Source: Megamonas hypermegale_A
GTDB taxonomy: Bacteria; Bacillota; Negativicutes; Selenomonadales; Selenomonadaceae
Direction: 5' to 3' (one strand)
Assembly: GCF_030371585.1 (NCBI RefSeq)
Contig: NZ_JAUDCE010000007.1
Length of the DNA: 64,000 bases
The position numbers and the translations under genes were made by a program. Numbering within the stretch: position 1 is the stretch's first letter; the number at the start of each line of letters is the position of its first letter. The notes below the pieces were generated by a model. The model saw only the letters and a program-made list of their open reading frames with translations, did no database searches and was not told where the DNA came from. Below are positions 32,656-41,934 of the stretch, one piece after another.

Positions 32656-33501
32656 CTAAGTTAAATCTATTAAAGTGAATATGAATATTACAATGGATAC
32701 AATGCCGTTGCGCATGAAATACACCTGCGTCAGGCGGTGAAAATCATGCGGCGAGACGAGGCTGTGCTGATAGATGAGCGTGATGACGGCGATTAGAACA
32801 CCGATATAGTAAATCCAGGATAAATCAAAATAAATTCCTGTCAAGATAAAACAGATTATGGAAACGATATGCACATAGGCGGCTATGCGCTGCGCTTTGG
32901 CCACGCCGAAACGGGTAGCCATGGAATGCAGCCCGTTTTTCAAATCAAACGCTCTGTCCTGACTGCCGTAAATCACATCAAAGCTGCCAATCCAGAGGCA
33001 TACGCCGCCGCTTAAAAAGATGATGCCGAGCGGCAGCTGCCCCGTGACTGCCATATAACCGCCTGCCGGCGCCATGGCCAGTGCCATGCCGAGAAAATAA
33101 TGGCACAGAAAAGTAAATCTTTTCGTATAAGGATAAAACAGTAAAAAGAACAGGCAGATTGGCGTCAGTTTCAGACAAATCGGCGCCAGCTGGGCGGCGG
33201 AAAACAAAAACAAAGCCAGACTGACAATGATGAGTGCGACAACTTCAACCGGCTTAATCGTACCGGCAACGAGCGGACGTTTTTTCATGCGCGGCTGAAT
33301 TTTATCAAATTTTAAATCAACAATATTGTCCATAGCAAGAGCGGAGCTTCTGGCGCCGACCATAGCGAGCGTTACCCAGATAAAATCGTGCAGTGAAGGG
33401 ATACCCCTTGCCGCAAGGAATAATCCCATATAGGCAAAGGGTAGAGCAAATACAGTGTGATGAAGGGCGATATTGTTGATATGAGCGGTTAATTTACTCA
33501 A
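32656..33501 (-). CDS. UbiA-family polyprenyltransferase (MqnP-like)
   Basis: A 281-aa membrane protein with about 8 helices. The first Asp-rich motif is DNIVDLKFDKIQPRMKKRPL (about 58-77), the second GSFDVIYGSQDRAFD (about 173-187). It attaches a polyprenyl chain to an aromatic acid. Its partner is a UbiD-type decarboxylase gene that overlaps it by 8 bp, so menaquinone by the futalosine route (MqnP with MqnL) is a likely use; a 4-hydroxybenzoate substrate is the alternative. Start is TTG 33501. No mqnABCD or ubiX gene is in the window. Confidence 0.82.
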   Translation of the reverse strand: MSKLTAHINNIALHHTVFALPFAYMGLFLAARGIPSLHDFIWVTLAMVGARSSALAMDNIVDLKFDKIQPRMKKRPLVAGTIKPVEVVALIIVSLALFLFSAAQLAPICLKLTPICLFFLLFYPYTKRFTFLCHYFLGMALAMAPAGGYMAVTGQLPLGIIFLSGGVCLWIGSFDVIYGSQDRAFDLKNGLHSMATRFGVAKAQRIAAYVHIVSIICFILTGIYFDLSWIYYIGVLIAVITLIYQHSLVSPHDFHRLTQVYFMRNGIVSIVIFIFTLIDLT

Positions 33502-34954
33502 GACCTAGTTCCTTCCATTTATTATCTACAATTTTCTTGATATCATCGGACATCGTTATTTCATCCGGCCATTCGCGCGTATGACCTTCTTCCGGCCACG
33601 TTTTCGTGGCGTCAATGCCGATTTTCGTACCCCATTTCGCCATCGGCGAGGAATGGTCGAGCGCATCGAGCGGGCCGTCCACCATGACTAAATCGTGTTT
33701 GGCATCGATATTGTTGTAAACGCGCCACCATACTTCTTTTTCGTTCTGCACGTCAACGTGTTCGTCAACGACGATAATCAGTTTGGTGAACATCATCTGT
33801 CCCATGCCCCAAAGTGCGTGCATGACTTTTTTCGCCTGCTGCGGATACGTTTTCTTGATGGAAACCATCACGCAGTCATGGAATACGCCTTCGAGCGGGA
33901 AATTGATATCGCGGATTTCCGGAATTGCCTGCTGGAGCAGCGGCAGGAAAATGCGTTCCGTAGCTTTCGCAAGATAGCAGTCCTCCATCGGCGGTTTGCC
34001 GACGATTGTCGCCGCATAAATCGGATTTTTGCGGTGCGTGATACAGGTGATATGGAAAACAGGATAATCATCCGCCAGAGAATAATAACCCGTATGGTCG
34101 CCGAACGGACCTTCGCGGCGCGTTTCGCCGATATTTACATAGCCTTCCAGCACGATTTCGCTCGTCGCCGGAACTTCCACATCGACCGTTTTGCATTTTA
34201 CCATTTCCACCGATTTCTTGCGAAGAAAACCGGCAAATACCATTTCGTCGATATCGCGCGGCAGCGGAGCCGTGGCGGAATACGTAACGACAGGGTCAGT
34301 ACCGATAGCTACAGCAACTTCGATTTTGTCCATGCCCATTTCTTTATATGCACGATAGTTGCTAGCGCCGTCTTTATGCAAATGCCAGTGCATACCCGTC
34401 GTCTGTCCGTCATATTTTTGCAGGCGGTACATGCCGACATTGCGCTTGCCCGTTTTCGGATTGCGCGTGAAAACAAGCGGCAGAGTGATAAACGGTCCGC
34501 CGTCCTGCGGCCAGCATTTTAGAATAGGAAATTTATCCAAAGTAGGATTATCAGTGATGACAACTTCCTGACACGGTGCTTTTTTCACATATTTTGGGAA
34601 ATTGATAGCCCTTTTTGCCGTCGGAATAATGTGCAGCAAATCCATTTTGTGCTGCAGGGAAATATACGGCAATTTCAGAATTTCGCGCAGTTCATTCGGA
34701 ATTTCCTCCAAATCATCCACGCCGAAAGCCAGAGCAAGGCGCTCCTTGCTGCCGAATGCGTTCATGAGTACCGGCATATCGTAGCCGATTACATTTTCAA
34801 ATAAAAGAGCGACATTTTTATCGCCTTCCATCTTCGATACGCGGTCGGTGATTTCCGTAATTTCCAGATTGCAGTCGACCGGCGTTTTTATGCGCTTGAG
34901 CCAGCCGCGTTTCTCAAGTGCGTCGATATATTCTCTTAAATCATAAAAAGCCAA
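33494..34954 (-). CDS. UbiD-family decarboxylase (MqnL-like)
   Basis: A 486-aa member of the prenylated-FMN-dependent UbiD family. The active-site Glu-Arg-Glu network can be placed in EGPFGDHTGYYS and nearby ETRREGPF; RDINFPLEGVFHDCVMVS and the metal/phosphate loop GMYRLQKYDGQTTGMHWH are well conserved. It decarboxylates a (prenylated) aromatic acid in quinone synthesis. TTG 34954 is chosen as start, 8 nt after AAGGAG; the in-frame GTG 34963 touches the RBS. It heads ubiD-ubiA-folD(-fhs). A UbiX-type FMN prenyltransferase must be encoded elsewhere. Confidence 0.9.
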   Translation of the reverse strand: MAFYDLREYIDALEKRGWLKRIKTPVDCNLEITEITDRVSKMEGDKNVALLFENVIGYDMPVLMNAFGSKERLALAFGVDDLEEIPNELREILKLPYISLQHKMDLLHIIPTAKRAINFPKYVKKAPCQEVVITDNPTLDKFPILKCWPQDGGPFITLPLVFTRNPKTGKRNVGMYRLQKYDGQTTGMHWHLHKDGASNYRAYKEMGMDKIEVAVAIGTDPVVTYSATAPLPRDIDEMVFAGFLRKKSVEMVKCKTVDVEVPATSEIVLEGYVNIGETRREGPFGDHTGYYSLADDYPVFHITCITHRKNPIYAATIVGKPPMEDCYLAKATERIFLPLLQQAIPEIRDINFPLEGVFHDCVMVSIKKTYPQQAKKVMHALWGMGQMMFTKLIIVVDEHVDVQNEKEVWWRVYNNIDAKHDLVMVDGPLDALDHSSPMAKWGTKIGIDATKTWPEEGHTREWPDEITMSDDIKKIVDNKWKELGLE

Positions 34955-35013
34955 GAATTTCACTCCTTAGAAAATTATTTTGCATGGAATATTATACCAT
35001 ATTTATATGAGTT

Positions 35014-35511
35014 GTTCATTTTTCTTTGAAGCTCAAAGAAAAACGAACCAAAAAGAAAACCTTTTTAAACGTTCCGCTATCGCTGCACTGGGCAAGCCTT
35101 CGTAGCTCTTCTTTAAAAAGAAACAGTACAACGGCTCGAAACGCTCGGAAATTGGCTCGTGCCTTCTAATTCCAGCCGAAACTTAAATTGAGCTGTTGAT
35201 ACGATATTTTGCTGGTCATGCTAAATCTTTGTCTGCGTTGGAGATTTTTACGGTAGCTTTAGCTATTAAGAAAATAGTTTTTTAGCTCTGTTTTTAGTTT
35301 AAATGTTTGAGCGCAAGCGAGTTTTTAAACGTTAGAGATAAAAAACTATTTTCTTAAAGTAAAAATCTCTTAGCAGTGCACGAACTAAGGCATTTTCTTT
35401 TTCGGCAACTTTTCTTTGTGCCAGCAAAGAAAAATTGCCCGGCGCAATATGAAGATAAATTAAGAAATTAATTCTCTTCATCTTATATTGTGCCGAACGG
35501 CACTTTCTTTA
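35014..35511 (-). repeat. dispersed ~490-bp structured repeat, copy C
   Basis: A full-length copy, inverted relative to copy A. The inner stem pairs 35268-35289 with 35334-35355, and the outer stem pairs GAGATTTTTAC (35241-35251) with GTAAAAATCTC (35359-35369). Terminal hairpins lie at 35014-35050 and 35491-35504, with another at about 35413-35440. It fills the gap between ubiD and the AraC-family gene, in which no ORF is seen. Confidence 0.8.
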
Positions 35512-35528
35512 TTACAGGGCTAATAAAT

Positions 35529-35562
35529 TAAATAAACTGCCGAATAAGCCGGCAGTTTATTT
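35529..35562 (-). terminator. terminator of the AraC-family gene
   Basis: AATAAACTGCCG pairs with CGGCAGTTTATT; the stop codon lies within the stem. Confidence 0.75.
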
Positions 35563-36351
35563 TTTATTGCGAAATTGATTGCGGTATTCTGTCGGGGTCT
35601 GCTGGACAATTTTTTTGAACTGTTTGGTGAAATAAGCATTATCTTCAAAACCGACTTCCATTCCTATCTGGCTGATGGTGTGATTTGTTTCAACCAGCAG
35701 CTCTTTTGCTTTATTTATACGTATATTGAGCAGCAACTGCAGCGGGCTTATGCCGTATTTCTTCTTTACGCAGCGGATGATATGCGTGGGATGAAAGGCG
35801 TATTCCGCCGCCAACTTTTTCAAATCAAACGGTTCCTTGTAAAACAGATTAAAATAATCATAAATATCCTGCGCAACATCTTTGTCGCTGGAAATATTCA
35901 CGTCGCAGAGAATGCTCAATATAGAAAAGAACAACTGCTGACTTTTTATCTGGGAAACGGCAGAAGAATAAAAATCCTTTTTCGGACGTTTTTTGTCGAT
36001 TTTAACCTGAACGATGGCATTCATACATTCCGCCATCTGCGACTGCTGTTCCAGATTGAGATAACCGTATTGCGGCAGGCTGATATGAAACGGTTCCTTA
36101 ATAAACTGATAGTTGGCTTTCTGTTTATGATTTCTGTCGTAAATCGGTTTATCAGCATAAGAGAAACTGCCGGTAGTATAAAAATGAAGCCAGAAAAAAT
36201 TTGTCGGTTTATCACAGCATTTATAACCTTTATGCAGACGATTGGGCGGCAAAATGAGGAACTGTCTTTCATCGACGGTATACCGCTTGTTGTTTTCTTC
36301 CATATAAAGTGTCCCCGCCGTTACGAAAATAAGGTTGAATGTCTGTTCCAT
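35557..36351 (-). CDS. AraC-family regulator, probably 5'-truncated
   Basis: 264 aa from the first ATG. The N-terminal cupin part (LIFVTAGTLYMEE, LPPNRLHKGY) senses a sugar; the C-terminal ~100 residues hold two helix-turn-helix units (DLKKLAAEYAFHPTHIIRCV and TISQIGMEVGFEDNAYFTKQ). The ATG has no RBS, and the frame upstream stays open and reads sensibly as family N-terminus (FKSFYRTGDIHLRRV) before running into antisense of a kinase remnant near 36390. The original start was therefore probably lost. It would regulate the divergent arabinofuranoside genes. Confidence 0.75.
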   Translation of the reverse strand: MEQTFNLIFVTAGTLYMEENNKRYTVDERQFLILPPNRLHKGYKCCDKPTNFFWLHFYTTGSFSYADKPIYDRNHKQKANYQFIKEPFHISLPQYGYLNLEQQSQMAECMNAIVQVKIDKKRPKKDFYSSAVSQIKSQQLFFSILSILCDVNISSDKDVAQDIYDYFNLFYKEPFDLKKLAAEYAFHPTHIIRCVKKKYGISPLQLLLNIRINKAKELLVETNHTISQIGMEVGFEDNAYFTKQFKKIVQQTPTEYRNQFRNKK

Positions 36352-36385
36352 GACGCGACGCAGATGAATATCGCCGGTGCGGTAA

Positions 36386-36831
36386 AATGACTTGAAAGAA
36401 TTAGAAAATACGGTGGAACCGATGGCTATGACGTATATGCCGTTTCATTCCTTCGGCAATCATGCAGGCGGCAAGTCGAGCAGCGGCATGTTTATTGCTG
36501 AAGCCGGTGTAATCAGACGGCTGGCACAGGACGGACCGTGCGTCATCTTGGGTCGTTCAGCCGACTATGTACTGGCAGATATGCCGAACCACTTTGCCAT
36601 TTTTGTCTGCGCCGACGATAAATACAGACAGCAAAGAGGCAAAGACGTATACGAAGGCAAGACGCTGAAAGAGCTGGACAGGGAAAACGAAAAAAGAGCC
36701 GCTACTACAATTATTATACAGGCAGAAAATGGGGCGAACCGGCCAATTACGATTTAGTGGTAAATACAGGCAGAGCACCGCTCAACAAAATTGCGGACGC
36801 TATTATCAAATATATAGATACGCTTAAATAA
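36386..36831 (+). pseudogene. remnant of a cytidylate kinase-like gene (5' end lost, frameshifted)
   Basis: The first frame reads LENTVEPMAMTYMPFHSFGN and then VIRRLAQDGPCVILGRSADY, typical of the cytidylate-kinase-like family, but the N-terminal P-loop part is missing (a stop lies at 36383-36385). After the A run at 36690-36695 the reading moves to another frame, which gives YYNYYTGRKWGEPANYDLVV and ends IIKYIDTLK at 36831. One missing A in the run would restore the frame. Not functional as it stands. The stop overlaps the ATG of the next remnant. Confidence 0.85.
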
Positions 36832-37643
36832 TGATAAAAATATTTCAGAAAGACTTCTCCATGACGCTGGCATTTTTCGGTATCATTGCCATTATCTTAT
36901 TCATCGTAGCTTTTAAAAATCTGCGTGAAGTAAATGTGGAAAAACTGAAAACAATCCCGATAAAAGACAGCGTTAAGGCGATAAAAGGCAACTGGCCTTG
37001 GATTTTAATCGTTACAGCCAATCTGATTTTCTGGATTGCCATTACTATCCGTCAGTCCACCGTTGTTTACTACTGTCAGTATTATCTGGGCGATAAAGAC
37101 CTCACGGCGGTAATCAACGGCGTAACAGTCGCTCAGGTTATCGGCATGGTTTGCATTCCGTTCCTCGTAAAAGTTTTCAATAAATACGGCACGATGATAT
37201 TCGGCTTCATCTTAGTTGCTTTCGGTCATATTGCCATCTTCTTCTGCGGCAGCAATATTCAGATTTTAATCGCCTTATGGGTTATTGCCTGCATCGGTCA
37301 GGGCATTGCCTGCTCCATGCCATTTGCCATGCTTTCTGATACAGTCGACTACGGCGAATGGAAGACGGGCATCAGAGCCAGCGGCTTTTTGACGGCAATC
37401 GGCAGTGCTTTCTGCATAAAAGCCGGTTCCGGTATCGGCGGATTTATTCCGGCAATCGTTATGGAATTTTTCGGTTACGTTCCGAATGCCGTCCAGTCGG
37501 CACAGGCCGTATTCGGCATTCAGCTCGTATTTACATGGCTTCCGGCCGTCATCTTCTTATGCGGTATTTTACCGATGATTGTATATCGCAAATATGAACG
37601 TAATGAACGCAATATTTTAATGGAACTGGCAAAAAGAAATTAA
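36831..37643 (+). pseudogene. 5'-truncated GPH-family sugar:cation symporter
   Basis: The frame encodes 270 aa that match the C-terminal half of MelB-like GPH symporters (normally about 450 aa): FSMTLAFFGIIAIILFI, SVKAIKGNWPWILI, QGIACSMPFAMLSDTVDYGEWKTG. The first six helices, with the cation-binding Asp residues, are absent. The ATG has no RBS and follows the kinase remnant directly. The remaining frame is open to its normal end. It lies 17 bp before a GH127 gene, and its intact ancestor presumably imported the arabinose-containing sugar. Confidence 0.82.
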
Positions 37644-37660
37644 ATTCAGGAGGATATATC

Positions 37661-39625
37661 ATGTTTGAAAATAAAATAAAAATTACGGCACCGTTCTGGC
37701 AGCAGTATATTAAACTGGTACGCGAAGAAATGCTGCCGTTTCAATGGGATGTACTCAACGACAAGGCTGATATAAAAATCGAAAAGGAACGCGACGCCGA
37801 TTATATTCCGTCGGAAAAAAGCCATGCCATCGAAAACTTCAAAATCGCGGCAGGCATAACACAGGGCCACCATTACGGCATGGTATTTCAAGACAGCGAC
37901 GTTTATAAATGGCTGGAAGCGGCAGCTTATGCACTGCATCAGCATTATGATGAAGACTTTCGCAAGATTGCCGACGGTGTGGTGGATTTATTGGCACAGG
38001 CACAGGAAGAGGACGGCTACTTAAATACGTATTTTACGATTGAAGCACCGGACCGCAAGTACAAACGCCTTTATCAGAGCCACGAACTTTACTGCGCCGG
38101 TCATTTCATCGAAGCGGCAGTCGGCTATTTCAACGTTACAGGCAATAAGAAAATTCTTGATATAGCATACAAACTGGCGGACAATATCGACAGACATTTC
38201 GGTAGTGAAGAAGGCAAAATTCATGGCTATGACGGCCATGAGGAAATCGAACTGGCACTATTGCGCCTGTACGAATTATCGCATGATGAAAAATATAAAA
38301 AACTGACTCATTTTTTCCTGTATGAACGCGGCAAAAATCCGAATTTCTTCAAAGAACAGCAGAAAGACGACCCGTCGACGAAAGTTCTGATTGAAGGCAT
38401 GGACGGCTTTAAACCGTCGTATTATCAAAACCATAAACCGATTTTGGAACAGGAAACGGCGGAAGGTCATGCAGTGCGCGTCATGTACATGTGCACCGGT
38501 ATGGCAATGCTGGCCCGTCTTGATAACGACGAAGCAATGCTTAAAGCATGCAAGCGCCTGTGGAAAAATATCGTAACGAAACGCATGTATATCACGGGTG
38601 GCATCGGTTCTACAGCAATCGGCGAAGCCTTCACGGCTGATTACGATTTGCCGAACGATACGATGTACTGCGAAACGTGCGCTTCCATCGGCCTGATATT
38701 CTTTGCCGACAATATGCTGAAAATAGAACATGACAGCCAATATGCTGATGTGATGGAACGCGCACTCTACAACGCCGTAATCGACGGCATGGCATTGGAC
38801 GGCAAGCATTTCTTCTATGTAAATCCGCTGGAAGTAGTGCCGGAACTCAGCAAAAAAGACCCGAACAAATCTCATGTCAAAACGACCCGTCCGGCATGGT
38901 TCGGCTGCTCATGCTGCCCGCCTAATCTTGCCCGTCTTTTGAGTTCACTGGATGAATATATGTATAAAACCACTGATGATACGATTTATGCCAATCTGTA
39001 TCTGAGCAATGAAGCACAGTTCAAGTTGAAAAACAAAGCTGTTACACTTATGCAGGAAACAAATTATCCGTGGAACGGTAAAATAACATTCATCGTGAAA
39101 AACGGCGCCGCTTTCAAATTAGCACTGAGAATACCTGCATGGGCAGAAAATTACACTCTTAAGGTAAACAATAGTGAAGTAAAAGCACCCGTTGTAAACG
39201 GTTATGCCGTACTTGAATATAATTGGCAAAGCGGCGATACAGTTGTACTTGATTTGCCGATGAAAGCTCAATTTATCGGTGCTAATCCGCTGATACGCGA
39301 AGACCGCAGCAAAGTAGCCGTGCAGCGCGGACCGGTTGTTTACTGCGCCGAAGGCGTGGACAACGGCGCTAATCTGCAGCTTTTACAGATTGACACGCAG
39401 GCACCTATTACCGAAGAATTCAAAACCGACCTGTTTGGCGGCGTTGTTTCCCTGTCCATCAAGGGCAGCCGCATAAAACTCAATGACAACTGGAAAGATA
39501 AATTGTATCAGCCGGTGGATAAAATAAAAGATACCGACGCACAGACAGACATCAAACTTATACCGTATTTCACCTGCCTGAACCGCGGTGAAACGGAAAT
39601 GGCAGTTTGGCTGCATAAAAAATAA
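37661..39625 (+). CDS. GH127 beta-L-arabinofuranosidase (DUF1680 family)
   Basis: A 654-aa cytoplasmic glycosidase without signal peptide. The catalytic zinc site of this family is recognizable: Glu and Cys in YCETCASIG (about residue 335) and the Cys pair in GCSCCPPN (about 417-424), one Cys being the nucleophile. An (alpha/alpha)6 barrel occupies about residues 30-420, with beta-sandwich domains after it. It releases L-arabinofuranose from plant-type oligosaccharides. RBS AGGAGG precedes ATG 37661. It is complete, although its transporter and perhaps its regulator are broken. Confidence 0.92.
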   Translation: MFENKIKITAPFWQQYIKLVREEMLPFQWDVLNDKADIKIEKERDADYIPSEKSHAIENFKIAAGITQGHHYGMVFQDSDVYKWLEAAAYALHQHYDEDFRKIADGVVDLLAQAQEEDGYLNTYFTIEAPDRKYKRLYQSHELYCAGHFIEAAVGYFNVTGNKKILDIAYKLADNIDRHFGSEEGKIHGYDGHEEIELALLRLYELSHDEKYKKLTHFFLYERGKNPNFFKEQQKDDPSTKVLIEGMDGFKPSYYQNHKPILEQETAEGHAVRVMYMCTGMAMLARLDNDEAMLKACKRLWKNIVTKRMYITGGIGSTAIGEAFTADYDLPNDTMYCETCASIGLIFFADNMLKIEHDSQYADVMERALYNAVIDGMALDGKHFFYVNPLEVVPELSKKDPNKSHVKTTRPAWFGCSCCPPNLARLLSSLDEYMYKTTDDTIYANLYLSNEAQFKLKNKAVTLMQETNYPWNGKITFIVKNGAAFKLALRIPAWAENYTLKVNNSEVKAPVVNGYAVLEYNWQSGDTVVLDLPMKAQFIGANPLIREDRSKVAVQRGPVVYCAEGVDNGANLQLLQIDTQAPITEEFKTDLFGGVVSLSIKGSRIKLNDNWKDKLYQPVDKIKDTDAQTDIKLIPYFTCLNRGETEMAVWLHKK

Positions 39626-39712
39626 AATTAATAAAACTCCATGAATAAACCTATTCTCTCATTTTAAATCTATTCTTTAAACCTACTCTCTCATTTTTAT
39701 AGAATAACTGAC

Positions 39713-39751
39713 AAAAATCTCCGAAAGCCTGGACCACTTTCGGAGATTTTG
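39713..39751. terminator. bidirectional terminator after the GH127 gene
   Basis: AAAATCTCCGAAAG pairs with CTTTCGGAGATTTT around a 9-nt loop, between converging units. Confidence 0.88.
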
Positions 39752-39756
39752 CATTT

Positions 39757-40348
39757 TCAAGAAAAAATATTTTCAAATATATCTTTTATGTTTATCGTTA
39801 AATTATCGCATACGGAAACTTTTATTTTCGTGTATATTGTCAATTTATTTTCATCATCATCGGCCATAGCATTGTTGGCAGCGATTTCCTCGTCAGTATA
39901 ATAATAGTAGATTTTATCCATTTCAAACTGTGCATTGCGGTTCAGATAAACTTCAACAGCTTTATTTTTTATATCTACGAGCCAATATTCCTTTACGCCC
40001 GCTTTGGCGTAAGCGTATTTTTTCACAGTGCGGTCGTTTTGTGCCGTAGTGCGGGATAATACCTCCACGACTAAATCGGGAGCTACCGTTCTGCTTGATT
40101 ATCTCTCTGTTGCAGATAATCATTCCGTCAGGTACGAAACGGTTCTGTTCATCGAGGTAGACATCAGCGCCGTCAGGAAAAGCGACGCATTTTTTGCCTG
40201 AAAGATAATTGGCAAAATGGCGGTAAATATTGCCGACAACGGATAAATGGTCGATACTGGGACGCGGTGACACCAGATATATAACGCCGTTAATCAGTTC
40301 AGTCTTCTGCTTCAGTACCGTATCATCTATATAAGCTAAATTATCCAT
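39757..40348 (-). pseudogene. frameshifted Uma2-family (DUF820) gene
   Basis: From ATG 40348 (AGGTG upstream) the first frame reads MDNLAYIDDTVLKQKTELIN to VPDGMIICNREIIKQNG. The expected continuation APDLVVEVLSRTTAQND then KEYWLVD is in another frame down to 39757. Comparison with the intact paralogue at 40451-40990 shows that a few bases were lost near 40080. Uma2 proteins have a PD-(D/E)XK nuclease fold and unknown biological role. The two paralogues are head to head. Confidence 0.82.
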
Positions 40349-40450
40349 AAAATACACCTCACTTTATAACTATTATACCATGAAAGAAGCAATATGATTT
40401 TATGGTATAATGAAATAAAAGCATTTTCTCTGTTTAAGGAGTGAATTAGT

Positions 40451-40990
40451 ATGGAAAATCTGGCTTATATAGATGAATTTAACGAAATAAAAACGGAACT
40501 GATTGACGGTGAGATTGTAATGATGTCGCCTAAACCGAGATTGGAGCACGGTACAGTCGTAACGAATATTTCAGCCGAATTCAGGCTGAATTTAAAAGGG
40601 AAAACATGCAGGGCTTACTGTGACGGCGTAGATGTTTTTATTGACGAGAAAAATATTTTCGTGCCGGATGTAATGATTGTCTGCAATCCCACCATCAGAA
40701 AAAAAGACGGCATACACGGCGCGCCGGATTTGGTCGTGGAGGTTTTATCACCGGCTACGGCGCACAATGACCGCTGGAAGAAAAAATATACGTACGGCAA
40801 AGCAGGTGTTAAGGAATACTGGCTCGTTGACCCGCTCAACTGTATCATAGAAGTTTATCTGAATAATAACGGCGAGTTTATTCTGGATAAATTGTATACA
40901 ATGCAGGACACGGAGATTAAAGTTTCCGTATGCGATAAATTCATTGTCAAGATTGCGGATATATTCGATTATGCCGATTTGTATTTATAA
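40451..40990 (+). CDS. Uma2-family (DUF820) putative endonuclease
   Basis: A 179-aa protein with the Uma2 restriction-endonuclease-like fold: ELIDGEIVMMSPKPRLEH, the active-site stretch VPDVMIVCNP ending in Asp, APDLVVEVLSP (acidic residues) and KKKYTYGKAGVKEYWLVDP. Such genes are abundant in cyanobacteria and scattered in Firmicutes; function unknown, sometimes tied to mobile elements. RBS AAGGAG. The neighbouring frameshifted copy shares about half of its residues. Confidence 0.8.
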   Translation: MENLAYIDEFNEIKTELIDGEIVMMSPKPRLEHGTVVTNISAEFRLNLKGKTCRAYCDGVDVFIDEKNIFVPDVMIVCNPTIRKKDGIHGAPDLVVEVLSPATAHNDRWKKKYTYGKAGVKEYWLVDPLNCIIEVYLNNNGEFILDKLYTMQDTEIKVSVCDKFIVKIADIFDYADLYL

Positions 40991-40992
40991 AT

Positions 40993-41032
40993 GTGGTTAC
41001 ATTGATAAAATATTGAGCCTTTAACCAGCACA
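40993..41032. repeat. fragment of the MITE-like element
   Basis: A segment with ATTGAGCC, TTTAACCAGCA matches one end of the MITE-like elements (copy 2 reversed has ATTGAGCCTGTAGCCAGCA). The rest of the element is absent here. Confidence 0.5.
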
Positions 41033-41070
41033 ATCGGCGTATTAAATCTTCTCATATTAAATTTAGCTGT

Positions 41071-41126
41071 AAAAAAAGCAGAATGACATACTCATTGAAA
41101 AATGAGCAGTCATTCTGCTTTTTTAT
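41071..41126. terminator. terminator between the Uma2 gene and tatC
   Basis: AAAAAGCAGAATGAC pairs with GTCATTCTGCTTTTT, with an inner CTCATT/AATGAG hairpin; T runs on both sides. Confidence 0.88.
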
Positions 41127-41923
41127 TTTTTCATGGCGAAGCGCACGATTACGTAGCTTATTTCATACAGAAGTATCATCGGGATAGCTATCATGCACTG
41201 GGAAAATATATCCGGTGTCGGTGAGATGACAGCACCGATGACGAATGTCAAAAATATAACAAGACGCTGCTGTTTTGCCAAAAATTTGGAAGACACGATG
41301 CCCACTTTGGCGAGCAGGACGATAGCCAGCGGCAGTTCGAAAATAAATCCGAACGGCAACAGAAACGCTATGACGAAATCGAAATACTGCTTGATGGAGA
41401 ACATCGGCTGAAGTTCCTGCGTACTGAAACCTACGAGAAATTTAACAGCGGCCGGCAACACGAGGAAAAACGAAAAGGCGATGCCCGCTATGAATAAGAT
41501 AAGGGAAACCGGTACGATAACGGAAATGAGATACCGTTCCATGCCGATTAGGGCAGGCAGTACAAATCGCCAGATTTGGTAAAGGACGATAGGCAGTGCA
41601 ATTAAAAATCCGACAAATATGGCAACTTTTATATAAGTAAAAAACGCCTCTGCCGGCTGCATATAATAAAGCTTGCCAGCAGGGCCGGTCAAAAGATGCA
41701 TTATGTCTTCAATGAAATAGTAAGCAATACAACTGCCTATGCCGATAGCAATAAGCGAACGGATAAGACGCTTGCGTAGCTCCGTAAGATGAGCGATGAT
41801 GGACATGCTGCCGTCATTTTTGCTTTCCGCAGCAGTCTCTTCCGTTTGCGCCGGAAGTACCGCGGAAGGCGTATTAGCGGCGGACAGATTGGCAGAGGTT
41901 TGTTCATTCATATCTTCAGACAT
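41123..41923 (-). CDS. tatC: twin-arginine translocase subunit TatC
   Basis: A 266-aa protein with six membrane helices. The signature MSIIAHLTELRKRLI (about residues 40-54) and the conserved PAEAFFTYIKV, FRYIGMERYL-like (VLPALIGMERYL) and FEFPL-like (FIFELPLAIV) segments are present. TatC is the receptor for twin-arginine signal peptides. The unusually long polar N-terminus (about 40 residues rich in Ser, Ala, Glu) precedes the conserved part. Start ATG has GAGG 9 nt upstream. It is last in hepT-tatA-tatA-tatC. Confidence 0.95.
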   Translation of the reverse strand: MSEDMNEQTSANLSAANTPSAVLPAQTEETAAESKNDGSMSIIAHLTELRKRLIRSLIAIGIGSCIAYYFIEDIMHLLTGPAGKLYYMQPAEAFFTYIKVAIFVGFLIALPIVLYQIWRFVLPALIGMERYLISVIVPVSLILFIAGIAFSFFLVLPAAVKFLVGFSTQELQPMFSIKQYFDFVIAFLLPFGFIFELPLAIVLLAKVGIVSSKFLAKQQRLVIFLTFVIGAVISPTPDIFSQCMIAIPMILLYEISYVIVRFAMKK

Positions 41924-41934
41924 AATAAACTACC

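Noticed and set aside
33695..34522. 275-codon plus-strand frame inside ubiD
   Set aside because: Antisense shadow of a conserved enzyme gene; no motif or RBS.
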